Positions 1-8,429 are shown, counted from the first letter of the stretch. The stretch: 64,000 nucleotides of DNA from DATBHW01 sp035307385 (GCA_035307385.1 DATGID010000024.1:186001-250000), one strand, 5' to 3'. The notes: generated from the sequence alone by a model not told the origin. Numbers and translations are program-made.

Positions 1-1286
1 GTTTTGCCGAACTGAACGCGCTCTATCCCTCGGCAGCAGCCATTCGCCTCTATATGCGAGAGGCGTTCAACGCCCGAACCTCGCTGATTATCTCCTTTGC
101 CTATCTGCTGACTGTGGTCGCGGTGATTGCTGCTGACAGCTATGTGGTGGGTAGCGCGGTCACGTACGCGCTGGGTCTGCCACGCATCGTGACGCTGGTG
201 CTGGTGCTGGCGTTGCTGACGCTGGCGGCGCTGGCGAATCTGCGTGGCATCCGCATTGCAGGCATCCTTCAGGATGTGACGACGTATGCTCTCCTCATTT
301 CGGCCATCCTGATCTCGGTGATCGGGCTGGCAAGTCATGGTTTCCACTTTCACGCGCTGCTTTCGGGGCTGAGCGACCCGGGCGGCCTCTTCAACGCTGT
401 GGCCGCGGGGGTGTTTGTGTTTTCAGCCTTTGAATGGGTCACGCCCCTTTCCGAAGAAGTAGCCGATCAACGGCTCATTCCGCGCGGCATGTATGCGGCC
501 CTGGGGCTGCTCTTCATCTCCTACGCCCTCTTTACACTGGCCTGCACCAATCTGCTAAGCGTGCAATCGCACGGCGGCTGGCACCTGCCTGCCAGCGTAA
601 CCGACCCGGCGCGGCTCACGGCGTCAGTTCCGCAGATGCTCATGGCAGAAGCGGCCCTGGGGGCAGTTGGCCGCTGGTGGATGCTGCTTGCCACATTGCT
701 GACCGGCGTGATGACCTTTAACGGCGGCTTCGCCACCGCTTCGCGCTTCCTCTATGCCGCTGCCCGCGAGGGAACGCTGCCGCAGGTTTTCAGCAAGATC
801 AACCGCTTCATTGTGCCCTGGGTTGCTGTGACTGCGCTGGCCGCTGTTTCAGCAGCTATCGCCGTGATCATCTTTCTGACGGAGCAATTCCAGGTCTTGA
901 TTCTGGTTGGCGCGGCGCTGGAAGCGATGATCTATACCGTGGCGGGCCTGTGCGTGATTCAGCTTCGCCGACGCAAGCCTGAATCCGAACGCACCTTCAA
1001 AAGCCCGCTGGGCTGGACGATACCCATCCTCACCATTGGCGTCTTCGCGCTGCTTTTTGTGGGCGCGCTGCTGCCGCAGCCGGGCCAGTTGCCCGGCTTG
1101 CCGCCAGCGTTGGTTCCGGTCATTACGCCTGCCATCGTCGCTGGGATTTTTATTCTCTCAACCATCTACGTGCTCGCGTATCTGCCCCGCCTTCAGGCGC
1201 GGCTGGCGGCTCTGCGCGCGACGGTGCAGCGGCGGCGTCCCCAGCACCCTGCACCCGGCAATGCTGGCCCAGCGGAGGGAGAATAA
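1..1286 (+). CDS. APC-family amino acid permease, 5' end missing
   Basis: An integral membrane transporter of the amino acid-polyamine-organocation superfamily, likely importing an amino acid or amine by proton symport. The reading frame is open from base 3, upstream of the first ATG at 54, and the residues before that ATG (FAELNALYPSAAAIRLYMR) match the conserved TM1-TM2 stretch of APC permeases, so the gene starts left of the window and ATG 54 is internal. About 427 residues remain, with roughly ten hydrophobic segments and an Arg/Pro-rich cytoplasmic tail. The stop lies 4 bases before the next start, so it is probably co-transcribed with the amine oxidase, which hints at uptake of an amine or aromatic amino acid. 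The substrate cannot be read from sequence. Confidence 0.85.
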   Translation, partial: FAELNALYPSAAAIRLYMREAFNARTSLIISFAYLLTVVAVIAADSYVVGSAVTYALGLPRIVTLVLVLALLTLAALANLRGIRIAGILQDVTTYALLISAILISVIGLASHGFHFHALLSGLSDPGGLFNAVAAGVFVFSAFEWVTPLSEEVADQRLIPRGMYAALGLLFISYALFTLACTNLLSVQSHGGWHLPASVTDPARLTASVPQMLMAEAALGAVGRWWMLLATLLTGVMTFNGGFATASRFLYAAAREGTLPQVFSKINRFIVPWVAVTALAAVSAAIAVIIFLTEQFQVLILVGAALEAMIYTVAGLCVIQLRRRKPESERTFKSPLGWTIPILTIGVFALLFVGALLPQPGQLPGLPPALVPVITPAIVAGIFILSTIYVLAYLPRLQARLAALRATVQRRRPQHPAPGNAGPAEGE

Positions 1287-1290
1287 GCGT

Positions 1291-2661
1291 ATGCCAGAAC
1301 GACGCACAACAGTGGTGATTGTGGGGGCCGGATTGGCCGGGTTGACAGCCGCGCGACAGCTTCACGCGCAGGGCGTCGAGGTGCTGGTGCTAGAGGCGCG
1401 TGACCGCGTGGGCGGCAGAACCTATACCGTTCCGGCCCAGGATGGAACGCCCATCGATCTGGGTGGTCAATGGATTGGCCCCGGGCAGGAGCGCATCGCC
1501 GCGCTGGCAGAGGCCGTTGGCGTCACCTCGTTTCCAACCTACGACACCGGAAACAATATGATCTTCCGAGCTGGCGCACGCCAGATATATTCCGGGGCCA
1601 TTCCGCTAGATGATCCTGCTTCGAGCATAGAACTGGTGCAGCAGATGCTTGTCCTGAACATGCTGGCGCTGGAAGTTCCATTGGAAGCGCCCTGGAGCGC
1701 GGCAGAAGCGGCTGCCTGGGACGCGCAGACGGTCGAAACCTGGCTGGAGCAGAATGTTCCAGCGCCACAGGTCCGCGAGGTGCTGACGCTCGGCGTGCGT
1801 TCCGTCTTCGGCGTCGAGCCATCTGACCTTTCACTGCTGCATTTCCTCTTCTACATTCACTCGGCGGGCAACTTGAATACCCTGGTAAGCGTGACGCGCG
1901 GCGCGCAAGAGCGCCACTTCCACGAGGGAGCGCAAGGTATAGCCAACAAGGTAGCGACGGCCCTGGGCGAGCGGGTCATCCTCAACGCACCCATCCATAC
2001 CGTCATCCAGGATGAGCGCGGGGTACGTGTCATCGGCGATACGCTTGCGGTGACGGCAGAGCGAGCCATCCTTGCTATCCCTCCTGTGCTGGCCGGACGC
2101 TTGCGCTATCAGCCTGCGATGCCTGCCCTGCGCGACCAACTGACCCAACGCATGCCCATGGGCAGCGTGATCAAGGTGCAATGTCTCTATCCCACACCTT
2201 TCTGGCGTGACGAGGGATGGTCAGGCCAGATAGCAAATAACGATGGGCTGGTCAGTATTACCTTTGACAATACCGCTGAAAGCGGCGCGCCAGGGGTATT
2301 ACTGGGCTTTGTGGAAGGCAAAGCCGCGCGCATCTGGGGTGAGCGATCCCTGGAGGAGCGTCGGCAGGCCGTTATTGCCTGCCTGGTCAATTATTTTGGT
2401 CAGCAAGCGGCGCGGCCTGCTGAATATCTGGAAAAATATTGGGCTGCCGATGAATACGCGCGCGGCTGCTACTCCGGCTATATGCCGCCAGGCGTCTGGA
2501 CTTCTTATGGCCGCGCGCTGCGTGAGCCGGTAGGCCGGGTTCATTGGGCTGGGACGGAGACGGCCACCATCTGGAATGGCTATATGGATGGCGCTGTGCA
2601 GTCGGGTGAACGTGCCGCTGACGAAGCGCTCAAAGCGCTTGAGGGAAGGTCCGCCGCGTAG
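1291..2661 (+). CDS. Flavin-dependent monoamine oxidase family protein
   Basis: An FAD-containing amine oxidase that would oxidise a primary amine or L-amino acid to the imine with H2O2 formation. The 456 residues open with a Rossmann dinucleotide-binding motif (GAGLAG, residues 12-17) and the LEARDRVGGRT signature (34-44), then a DLGGQW flavin contact near residue 56. The C-terminus carries the HWAGTETA flavin motif and a GYMDGAVQSGERAA helix, all typical of MAO/LAAO enzymes. I chose ATG 1291 because GGAGGGA lies at 1274-1280, 10 bases upstream; the frame is open further left but overlaps the permease. The tight spacing with the permease suggests a transport-plus-oxidation unit. Exact substrate unknown. 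Confidence 0.88.
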   Translation: MPERRTTVVIVGAGLAGLTAARQLHAQGVEVLVLEARDRVGGRTYTVPAQDGTPIDLGGQWIGPGQERIAALAEAVGVTSFPTYDTGNNMIFRAGARQIYSGAIPLDDPASSIELVQQMLVLNMLALEVPLEAPWSAAEAAAWDAQTVETWLEQNVPAPQVREVLTLGVRSVFGVEPSDLSLLHFLFYIHSAGNLNTLVSVTRGAQERHFHEGAQGIANKVATALGERVILNAPIHTVIQDERGVRVIGDTLAVTAERAILAIPPVLAGRLRYQPAMPALRDQLTQRMPMGSVIKVQCLYPTPFWRDEGWSGQIANNDGLVSITFDNTAESGAPGVLLGFVEGKAARIWGERSLEERRQAVIACLVNYFGQQAARPAEYLEKYWAADEYARGCYSGYMPPGVWTSYGRALREPVGRVHWAGTETATIWNGYMDGAVQSGERAADEALKALEGRSAA

Positions 2662-2701
2662 GTTTGCTGGGAAGACCGGCAGTAAGATAAGCGAGGCACT
2701 G

Positions 2702-3076
2702 ATGGCAACGAAAGAAGAACTACGTGAAGCCATAGATGATTATGTGTTGCAAGCCCAGAAAAGCGAGGGCGTTCAGCGTTCGCTGAAGAGTTGGAGCTGC
2801 GTCATCTCTATTGAAGCCACCGACATTGGCGCAGATTTCACGATGGCTCTCCAGAACGGCAAGGCCACAGTAGAGGATGGGATCGTCGGAACCCCAGACC
2901 TGATCATTCGGGGCGGCAGTGAGGACTTAACGAATATCTTCTGGTGCGATGAGAACCCGGCAAGTAATTATATGCAAGGCGCTATCAAGGTCCAAGGCCC
3001 ACAAGAGCATATCATGAAAATGGATGCGATGGCCCTGCTGATCTATCTGGAGGCCCAGAAAGCGGCTGGGCGCTAA
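2702..3076 (+). CDS. SCP2 sterol-binding domain protein
   Basis: A 124-residue single-domain protein of the SCP2 (sterol carrier) fold, which binds lipids or acyl chains in a hydrophobic tunnel. The pattern 'DFTMALQNGKATVEDG...PDLIIRGGSEDL...' followed by a C-terminal stretch with a repeated Met/Ala helix is characteristic. It lies 40 bases downstream of the amine oxidase in the same direction and is followed by a strong terminator, so it ends the first operon. Bacterial stand-alone SCP2 proteins have no firmly assigned role. ATG 2702 begins the conserved region; frame upstream of it is only read-through of the amine oxidase region. Confidence 0.8.
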   Translation: MATKEELREAIDDYVLQAQKSEGVQRSLKSWSCVISIEATDIGADFTMALQNGKATVEDGIVGTPDLIIRGGSEDLTNIFWCDENPASNYMQGAIKVQGPQEHIMKMDAMALLIYLEAQKAAGR

Positions 3077-3092
3077 TCGGGTGTCGTACCCC

Positions 3093-3140
3093 AAAAGTGC
3101 CTCACGTGCCTTGGAAAGCGGTTTCGTGAGGCACTTTTTT
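3093..3140 (+). terminator. Intrinsic terminator, member of a repeated family
   Basis: A perfect 14-base inverted repeat (AAAAGTGCCTCACG at 3093-3106 and CGTGAGGCACTTTTTT at 3125-3140) with an 18-base loop and a T run. The A run on the left also gives a T run on the opposite strand, so it can terminate both the SCP2 gene and the convergent oxidoreductase. Its stem and loop resemble the element at 7979-8024. Confidence 0.9.
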
Positions 3141-3235
3141 GGTCCAGGGTCCAAGGGTCGGGATTATTTCCATACCGAGCGAACAATCCCTTCTGAAAGC
3201 TCTCGAGTGCCCTGGAGTATCCTCAGCATTCTTTT

Positions 3236-4189
3236 TCACGCATCTTCCACTACGCGCAGCACGATCCTCCCACATCCCTTCCCGCGCTGCCCCTCCTCAT
3301 GAGCCGGTTGCGCTGCGCGGAGCGCAAATGTCTTCCCTACCGTCACGCTGAGCCGACCCTCCTCGAGCAACCGGCTCAGCGTCTGGAGGGGGACACTGGC
3401 TGGCCCGCGGCTCATGAGTGCGCGCACCCCGCGCGCCTGCACTGCCTCCTGCGGCGGTGGACCCGCGATCGAGATCAGCGTTCCCTCACGCTTGAGGGCC
3501 GCCAGCGAATGAAGCAAGGTCACGCCTCCTACCCCATCCAACACCACATCCGCGTCTTGAACGACGCTCTCAACCGGAGTCGTCGTGTAATCCACCACTG
3601 TATCCGCGCCCAGGGAGCGCACCAACGCGAGATTGGCCGGAGAGGCGGTGCCGATGACCTCGGCACCCTTCCATTTCGCCAACTGAACGGCGAACTGCCC
3701 GACCCCGCCAGCGGCCCCCTGAATCACCACCCGCTGCCCCGCTTGCAAATTGCCGTGATCGAACAGCGTTCGCCAGGCCGTCGTCAGACCCACCGGAACG
3801 GCAGCGGCTTCGACAAAGCTCAAAGATTCTGGCTTATGCGCGAGCGCCTCTTCCGGAACCAAGACATACTCGGCGTAGGCGCCGCTGGCGACCTGTCCAT
3901 AGGCCGCCTGCCCGACCTCGAAGCCTTTCACTCCAGGACCAATCGCTGCGACCGTGCCTGCTGCCTCGATGCCAGGCGTATAGGGAAACGTCACCGGCTG
4001 AGGCCCCTGCATCAACCCCTGGCGGATTTTCCAGTCAATCGGGTTCACACCCGCCGCGTAGACCCGCAGCAGCACTTCGCTTGCCTGGGGTGTTGGGCGT
4101 GGCTGCTCTTCCAGCTTGAGTTCTTCTGGCCCTCCATAGCGGTGAACCTGAATGGCCCGCATCATAGACGTTATCATCGTTGTGCTCAT
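3236..4189 (-). CDS. NADP-dependent MDR-family oxidoreductase (quinone oxidoreductase-like)
   Basis: A zinc-independent medium-chain dehydrogenase/reductase that would reduce a quinone, enone or aldehyde with NADPH. The GroES-like N-terminal half (residues 10-125) contains the GVNPIDWKIRQG motif. The Rossmann half has GAAGGVG at 158-164, and the C-terminal signature 'GKTFAL...AHEEGQRGKGxGRIVLRV' matches the quinone-oxidoreductase subgroup. The structural zinc Cys cluster is absent. Length is normal at 317 residues. Its start follows the upstream dehalogenase-like stop by only 6 bases, so it is the last gene of the tetR operon. ATG 4189 sits directly against AAAGGG, so a start at 4177 or 4162 is also possible. 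Confidence 0.87.
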   Translation of the reverse strand: MSTTMITSMMRAIQVHRYGGPEELKLEEQPRPTPQASEVLLRVYAAGVNPIDWKIRQGLMQGPQPVTFPYTPGIEAAGTVAAIGPGVKGFEVGQAAYGQVASGAYAEYVLVPEEALAHKPESLSFVEAAAVPVGLTTAWRTLFDHGNLQAGQRVVIQGAAGGVGQFAVQLAKWKGAEVIGTASPANLALVRSLGADTVVDYTTTPVESVVQDADVVLDGVGGVTLLHSLAALKREGTLISIAGPPPQEAVQARGVRALMSRGPASVPLQTLSRLLEEGRLSVTVGKTFALRAAQPAHEEGQRGKGCGRIVLRVVEDA

Positions 4190-4195
4190 CCCTTT

Positions 4196-5080
4196 CTACT
4201 GGAGCGCTTGCAACCAGGTGACAAGGGCCTGCCCGACGTCATCTGGGCAATCTTCCTGCGGCCAGCGGAAGGCATGCACCGTCACCTCGGTTTGCGCGGG
4301 CCAGGTCCGGCAATACTCGCGCAAGGCACCGTTTAAGATGGCAGCGGGGTGGTCACAGTTGATGAACAACTTGGGCACCGGACTTTGCTCCAGCCAGCGG
4401 GCATAGGCCGCGTAAATGTCGGCTACGTCAGCCGGTTCGCCATCGATCGGCACCTGGCGTGGGAAGGTGAGCATGGGCCGTCGCCCTTCTCCGGGTTCGC
4501 GGAAGGGGCGCCGATACTCCTCCAGCTCTTCCTCCGTCAGCCCACGCAGAACGGTGGGAGGCAGCGCCTGTTCGACGAAGAAATTTTGCTCCAGAATCAT
4601 CTGTTCCCCAGCCTCTCCTCGCAGCAGCCGGAGGCCCCGCTGGGTAAACTCAGGAAAGTCCTCCCAGGTAAAGGGCCTCACATTGGCCTCGATATAGGCG
4701 AGACCTTTGACGGCATCGGGATGACGGCGCGCCCAGTCGAAGCCAAAAGAGGCTCCCCAATCGTGCATGACCAAGGTGACACGCTCCTTCACCTGAAGCG
4801 AGTCGAGCAGCGCATCCAGGTAGCGGCGATGCTCAACGAAGGTATACGACCCAGGGCCGCTGTTAGGAAGCTTCGCCGAGTCGCCCATGCCGATGAGATC
4901 AGGCGCGATGCAGCGACCCAAGCCTTCCAGATGGGGAATAACGTTGCGCCAGGTATAGGAGGAAGCGGGATTGCCATGCAGGAAGACAATCGGGTCGCCA
5001 CTGCCGACCTCGACATAGGCCATCTCCAATCCCAGAACCGCTTGGCGCTTCTTTTGAGAGGAAAAGGTGGTGTTTAACAT
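4196..5080 (-). CDS. Haloalkane dehalogenase-like alpha/beta hydrolase with altered catalytic His
   Basis: Closely follows the DhaA/LinB haloalkane dehalogenase pattern over 294 residues. It has HGNPASSYTWRN (halide-binding Asn at 37), APDLIGMGDS, HDWG with the nucleophile Asp107 and halide-binding Trp108, and Glu131 in the position of the catalytic acid. The cap and C-terminal region (EYRRPF, SPVPKLF, QEDCPD) also match. However, the residue aligned with the catalytic base His (before the WPQED stretch) is Arg272, codon at 4265-4267, with a His three residues earlier. Known dehalogenases need that His to hydrolyse the alkyl-enzyme ester, so true dehalogenation is uncertain. It follows tetR by 79 bases, with an AAGGA-type site about 13 bases upstream of the start. 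Confidence 0.85.
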   Translation of the reverse strand: MLNTTFSSQKKRQAVLGLEMAYVEVGSGDPIVFLHGNPASSYTWRNVIPHLEGLGRCIAPDLIGMGDSAKLPNSGPGSYTFVEHRRYLDALLDSLQVKERVTLVMHDWGASFGFDWARRHPDAVKGLAYIEANVRPFTWEDFPEFTQRGLRLLRGEAGEQMILEQNFFVEQALPPTVLRGLTEEELEEYRRPFREPGEGRRPMLTFPRQVPIDGEPADVADIYAAYARWLEQSPVPKLFINCDHPAAILNGALREYCRTWPAQTEVTVHAFRWPQEDCPDDVGQALVTWLQALQ

Positions 5081-5159
5081 GGAAGTGCTCTGTTCCTTTC
5101 TGAAAGCTGGTTATCCTGGTGGCAGCTTGCACCAGGACGATTTGTGCGACAGTGCGCCT

Positions 5160-5732
5160 CTACCCCAGGAGGGTGCGCGTGATGCCCGCGATAAACTGTT
5201 CTTCCGGGACAGGAAAAGGGTCGTGCCCCTGGAAGTGCTGGACAAAGACATACTGGTGGCACGCTCCTAACAACAGCGCAGCGAACGAGAATGGCTCAAG
5301 CTCTGGCTTGAGTCGGCCCAAACGCTGCTCAGCCGCGGCATAACTTGCTACCCGTTCATAGATGCTCAATGGGCCACCTCCCTGTTCCTGCATCCAAAGG
5401 CGAAAGTGGTTCAGTAGCTCGATGTCGGCGAAGAGCGCCGTCACTAAGGGCAGCAGTTTGCGGTAATAGCGAATGGCGGCCAGAGCAATATCACGCACGT
5501 TTGCCTCGATGGACCCCTCGCCAATCAGATCATCCCGGACCGACGTCAGGAAATGGGGGACATTCTCTTCAATCGCGGCCAGGATTAACGCTTCCTTTGT
5601 TGCAAAGTGTTTATACAGGGTGCCTTCAGCACAGTCGGCGGCCTCGGCAATCTCTTTGTTGGTCAGCCGCGCCAGCCCCTTCGTTTGCAGCATGCGCTCT
5701 GCCGCCTCCAGGATGTGTTGGCGTGTTCTCAT
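5160..5732 (-). CDS. TetR/AcrR-family transcriptional regulator
   Basis: A 190-residue one-component repressor. Residues 1-50 form the TetR HTH (RTRQHILEAAERML, then LTNKEIAEAADCAEGTLYKHFATKEAL), and the remainder is a helical ligand-binding domain. The frame is open to 5801, but ATG 5732 is preferred. It has AAGGAAGGGAG about 9 bases upstream, it begins the conserved domain, and the longer form would overlap the operator/promoter. It is the first gene of a leftward operon with the dehalogenase-like and quinone-reductase-like genes. A 44-base palindrome lies over the predicted promoter, so the protein most likely represses its own operon until it binds a hydrophobic or halogenated compound (inference). 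Confidence 0.9.
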   Translation of the reverse strand: MRTRQHILEAAERMLQTKGLARLTNKEIAEAADCAEGTLYKHFATKEALILAAIEENVPHFLTSVRDDLIGEGSIEANVRDIALAAIRYYRKLLPLVTALFADIELLNHFRLWMQEQGGGPLSIYERVASYAAAEQRLGRLKPELEPFSFAALLLGACHQYVFVQHFQGHDPFPVPEEQFIAGITRTLLG

Positions 5733-5761
5733 TGGCAAAACTCCCTTCCTTCCAACAAAAT

Positions 5762-5812
5762 AAGAGTGATTCATCACTATAAAAATATAGTGATGAATCA
5801 CTCTTTTGTCAA
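5762..5812 (-). promoter_or_regulatory. tetR promoter with overlapping long palindromic operator
   Basis: A perfect inverted repeat has 20-base arms (5762-5781 and 5786-5805) around AAAA. Each arm contains a near-palindrome AGTGATTCATCACT, consistent with two TetR dimer sites. On the minus strand TTGACA (5812-5807), a 17-base spacer and TATATT (5789-5784) form a near-consensus promoter whose -10 sits in the palindrome centre and whose spacer is one operator arm. Binding would block RNA polymerase directly. Confidence 0.85.
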
Positions 5813-5942
5813 GAGGGGCAAAACGAGCAAAGCTGAGATGATCTTGTCGGCGAACAGGATGGCTTAGATCGGCAATGAATCACCTTGGAGCGCTATCACA
5901 GTCCTGACACGCCATGAGCACCTCCAGGGCCTCATCTTCCCG

Positions 5943-6201
5943 CTATTCTGGAAGTTTTGCCGGGAGCACATCGACCTGCTCAATAACCACAATCCCCCTT
6001 AACAAACAGTTGGGCTGCTCTTGCCTCGTCGAGGAAGAGATCAAGGGTGCCGAAGGTCGCGGGTCCCAGGCGAATCCCGAACCAGGCAGTCGTGGCGGGC
6101 AACTGCTGGACGGCTGCCAATGTTCCATGGAGAGGCGGCTTGATCGCGGCCTCGTGGCCGGGTTTCGCCTCAAGGTGAGTCAGCGTTCCTACCGTCACCA
6201 T
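5943..6201 (-). pseudogene. Decayed antibiotic-biosynthesis-monooxygenase (quinol monooxygenase) gene
   Basis: From ATG 6201 leftward the frame encodes MVTVGTLTHLEAKPGHE, then 'LPATTAWFGIRLGPATFGTLDLFLDEA', the N-terminal two thirds of an ABM-domain putative quinol monooxygenase of about 95-100 residues. That frame stops at 5980. The family's C-terminal ending (IEQVDVLPAKLPE, stop at 5943) is still present but in another frame, and roughly 15 residues of the middle helix are missing. The gene therefore carries an internal deletion plus a net frameshift and is unlikely to be functional. It is recognisable only by joining the two frames. Close intact homologues sit near oxidoreductases in related bacteria (general knowledge). 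Confidence 0.75.
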
Positions 6202-6567
6202 GCGTTAACTCCTTGTCTTGTTGCATCTGTCCTTTCAGCCCACCTTGTCATGGATGGGGTTCAAGAATTAGTATAGGAGAGAACGTGTGTGGCCCCAAGT
6301 GTAAAACTACACCTGGCAAGGCGAGCGATCAGTCCATCTATGCGTATTGGGCCTGGTCCCGTCCTCATCACAGGAGCAAGGGATGCAAATTGCCGATTAT
6401 CTCGAATGTATCCTTGCCTTATGGCGTTGCTCCCCTGGGCGTGCCAGCCCGTACGGTTTGGCATCCCTGAGCAGCGATACGCCAGCGGCAATGAATGCCG
6501 TTAGCTCGCCATGATCCCCGGAGGACTAAAGAACAACCTAACCTGCTGATGGAAAGGATACGTGTTT
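6202..6567. other. Intergenic region without a recognisable gene
   Basis: A 366-base stretch between the pseudogene and the dipeptidase. I find no convincing coding frame, RNA gene or strong hairpin. It presumably contains the dipeptidase promoter, but no clear -35/-10 pair stands out. The ribosome-binding site GGAAAGGA is at 6551-6558. Confidence 0.5.
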
Positions 6568-7941
6568 ATGACAACCATCGCTGAAGCCATTGACCAGTAC
6601 CTGGCCGACCATCTCAACGCCTCTTTGGAAGAAGTCAAGCGCCTGTGCGCGCAGCCGAGCGTCTCAGCACGAGGCGAGGGCATCGAAGCGTGCGCTGCCC
6701 TGGTAGCAGACATCCTGCAAGCGCACGGATTCGCGGCGCAGCTATTTCAAACGCCGGGCCATCCAGTAGTCGTCGGAACCGCGACGGGACGTTCGGCTCG
6801 CACCTTGCTGTGCTACAACCACTATGACGTGCAGCCGCCGGAACCGCTGGACTTGTGGACCACGCCCCCGTTCCAGCCGGACATCCGCGCAGGAGCGCTC
6901 TATGCGCGTGGGGCCAAAGACGACAAGGGAGAATTCATCGCGCGTCTGGCGGCAGTCGATGCCGTGCGCGCCGCCCACGGAGGACAGCTTCCCTGCAACG
7001 TCACCTTCGTCGTGGAGGGGGAGGAGGAGATCGGCAGCGCTCACTTTGCCGAGTTTGTCCTGGCGAACACCGGCCTGCTGGCGGCTCAAGGAGCGATCTG
7101 GGAAGAAGGCAGCATTGATGCCAGCGGCGCGCCAGTCTGCTGGCTGGGGCCACGTGGGCTGTTGTATGTGGAACTGGCCGTCGCAACTATGACACGAGAC
7201 GCCCACTCTGACAGCGCCCATGTGTTACCCAACGCCGCTTGGCGGCTCTTACGGGCCTTGGCTACCCTGAAAGATGAGCGTGAACGTGTGCTCATTCCCG
7301 GCTTTTATGACGATGCCCTTCCGCTTTCAGAACGCGAGCACGCCATTATCGAGCAGTATTATGACGGTGGTGCTGCGGAAACCGCCTCTCGCGCCGCCTA
7401 TGGGGTAGAACGATTCGTGAACGGGAAAAGCGGCCTCGCCTGGACGGAGGCCGTCTTCAATCCAACGTGTAATATTGCCGGACTCACGGCAGGCTATCAA
7501 GGACCCGGCTCGAAGACGGTGATCCCCGCCCACGCCAGCGCCAAGGTTGATTTTCGCCTGGTGCCAGACCAGGACCCCCGCGATATCTTGACCAAGCTGC
7601 GGGCACATCTGGATCAGCAGGGCTTCCCAGATGTCACCGTGACCACGCTGGGAGGGATGGGCTATCCCTATAAACAGGACCCGGAGCATCCCTTGATTCA
7701 GTTGAGCTTGCGCACAGGTAAGGAGGTCTATGGCAAAACGGGCAGGATAGTTCCTCTGATCGGTGGGACTTCGCCTGTGTATGCCATTGCGCGCCCGCTG
7801 GGCAATATTCCGGTCATCTCGCCTGGCGTGGGCTATTGGGATAATAAAGCCCACGCTCCCAACGAACATGTGCGTCTGGCGGACTTCCAGAATGCCGCTC
7901 GTCATATCGGGCGCATTGTGGATGGATTTGCAGAACTCTAA
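6568..7941 (+). CDS. M20-family dipeptidase/metallopeptidase
   Basis: A cytosolic dizinc peptidase of the M20 (CNDP-like, DapE/ArgE-related) family, 457 residues, expected to hydrolyse dipeptides or N-acyl amino acids. Metal and catalytic residues are in place: NHYDVQP (His85, Asp87), RGAKDDKG (Asp118), EGEEEIGS (Glu152-Glu154), and a late HAPNEHV metal His. The lid dimerisation domain lies around residues 190-330. ATG 6568 is chosen over GTG 6562 because GGAAAGGA at 6551-6558 has a 9-base spacing to it. It is monocistronic, closed by the terminator at 7979-8024. Confidence 0.9.
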   Translation: MTTIAEAIDQYLADHLNASLEEVKRLCAQPSVSARGEGIEACAALVADILQAHGFAAQLFQTPGHPVVVGTATGRSARTLLCYNHYDVQPPEPLDLWTTPPFQPDIRAGALYARGAKDDKGEFIARLAAVDAVRAAHGGQLPCNVTFVVEGEEEIGSAHFAEFVLANTGLLAAQGAIWEEGSIDASGAPVCWLGPRGLLYVELAVATMTRDAHSDSAHVLPNAAWRLLRALATLKDERERVLIPGFYDDALPLSEREHAIIEQYYDGGAAETASRAAYGVERFVNGKSGLAWTEAVFNPTCNIAGLTAGYQGPGSKTVIPAHASAKVDFRLVPDQDPRDILTKLRAHLDQQGFPDVTVTTLGGMGYPYKQDPEHPLIQLSLRTGKEVYGKTGRIVPLIGGTSPVYAIARPLGNIPVISPGVGYWDNKAHAPNEHVRLADFQNAARHIGRIVDGFAEL

Positions 7942-7978
7942 GGTAATGGTGCTGTCAACAAGCAGGAATCGGGCAAAT

Positions 7979-8024
7979 AAAGACGCCTCACTGCGCTTGT
8001 GAAGCGGTTTTGTGAGGCGTCTTT
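7979..8024 (+). terminator. Intrinsic terminator, second copy of a repeated family
   Basis: An inverted repeat AAAGACGCCTCAC (7979-7991) / GTGAGGCGTCTTT (8012-8024) enclosing a smaller hairpin CGCTT-GTG-AAGCG. It ends in TTT and, because of the left A run, can act in both directions. The 34-base core is 27/34 identical to the terminator at 3093-3140, including the loop. Confidence 0.85.
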
Positions 8025-8034
8025 CCGTTCAAGG

Positions 8035-8107
<73 letters not shown>

Positions 8108-8285
8108 AAGCGTGAAGAAGATTGCAGGGAAGAGTATACCACACCGCCGGGCACCAGTGCAAGGCTTTTAAGACCAGATTTCTTTACAGTGACTTTTTCG
8201 CTTCAATGGGAGAAGAGATGATACAATGTTGATGAATGACTGATGCTATTTCTCCGGCCAGCCTCTTGCGGAAAGGATAGATGTT

Positions 8286-8429
8286 ATGAATCTTTTTTGG
8301 GTCTTTGTCCCAGGCATTGTCATATTGACAGCGGGATTGATCGTTTTTGAGTGGCGCAACCGCAGACAGCAGCTCATGGGAGCTACCTCGATTGCCGAGA
8401 AAACGGGTAGCGAGGAAACCAATCAGTAA
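8286..8429 (+). CDS. 47-residue single-pass membrane microprotein
   Basis: A small gene of unknown function. The start ATG 8286 is preceded by GAAAGG at 8271-8276. The product begins MNLFWVFVPGIVILTAGLIV, one transmembrane helix, then EWRNRRQQL and an acidic/polar cytoplasmic tail ending in ETNQ. The positive charges after the helix suggest N-out, C-in topology. It lies alone between tRNA-Phe and tRNA-Val on the opposite strand. A TACAAT at 8222-8227 could be its -10. I do not recognise a family, and because it is short a chance frame cannot be excluded. Confidence 0.5.
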   Translation: MNLFWVFVPGIVILTAGLIVFEWRNRRQQLMGATSIAEKTGSEETNQ

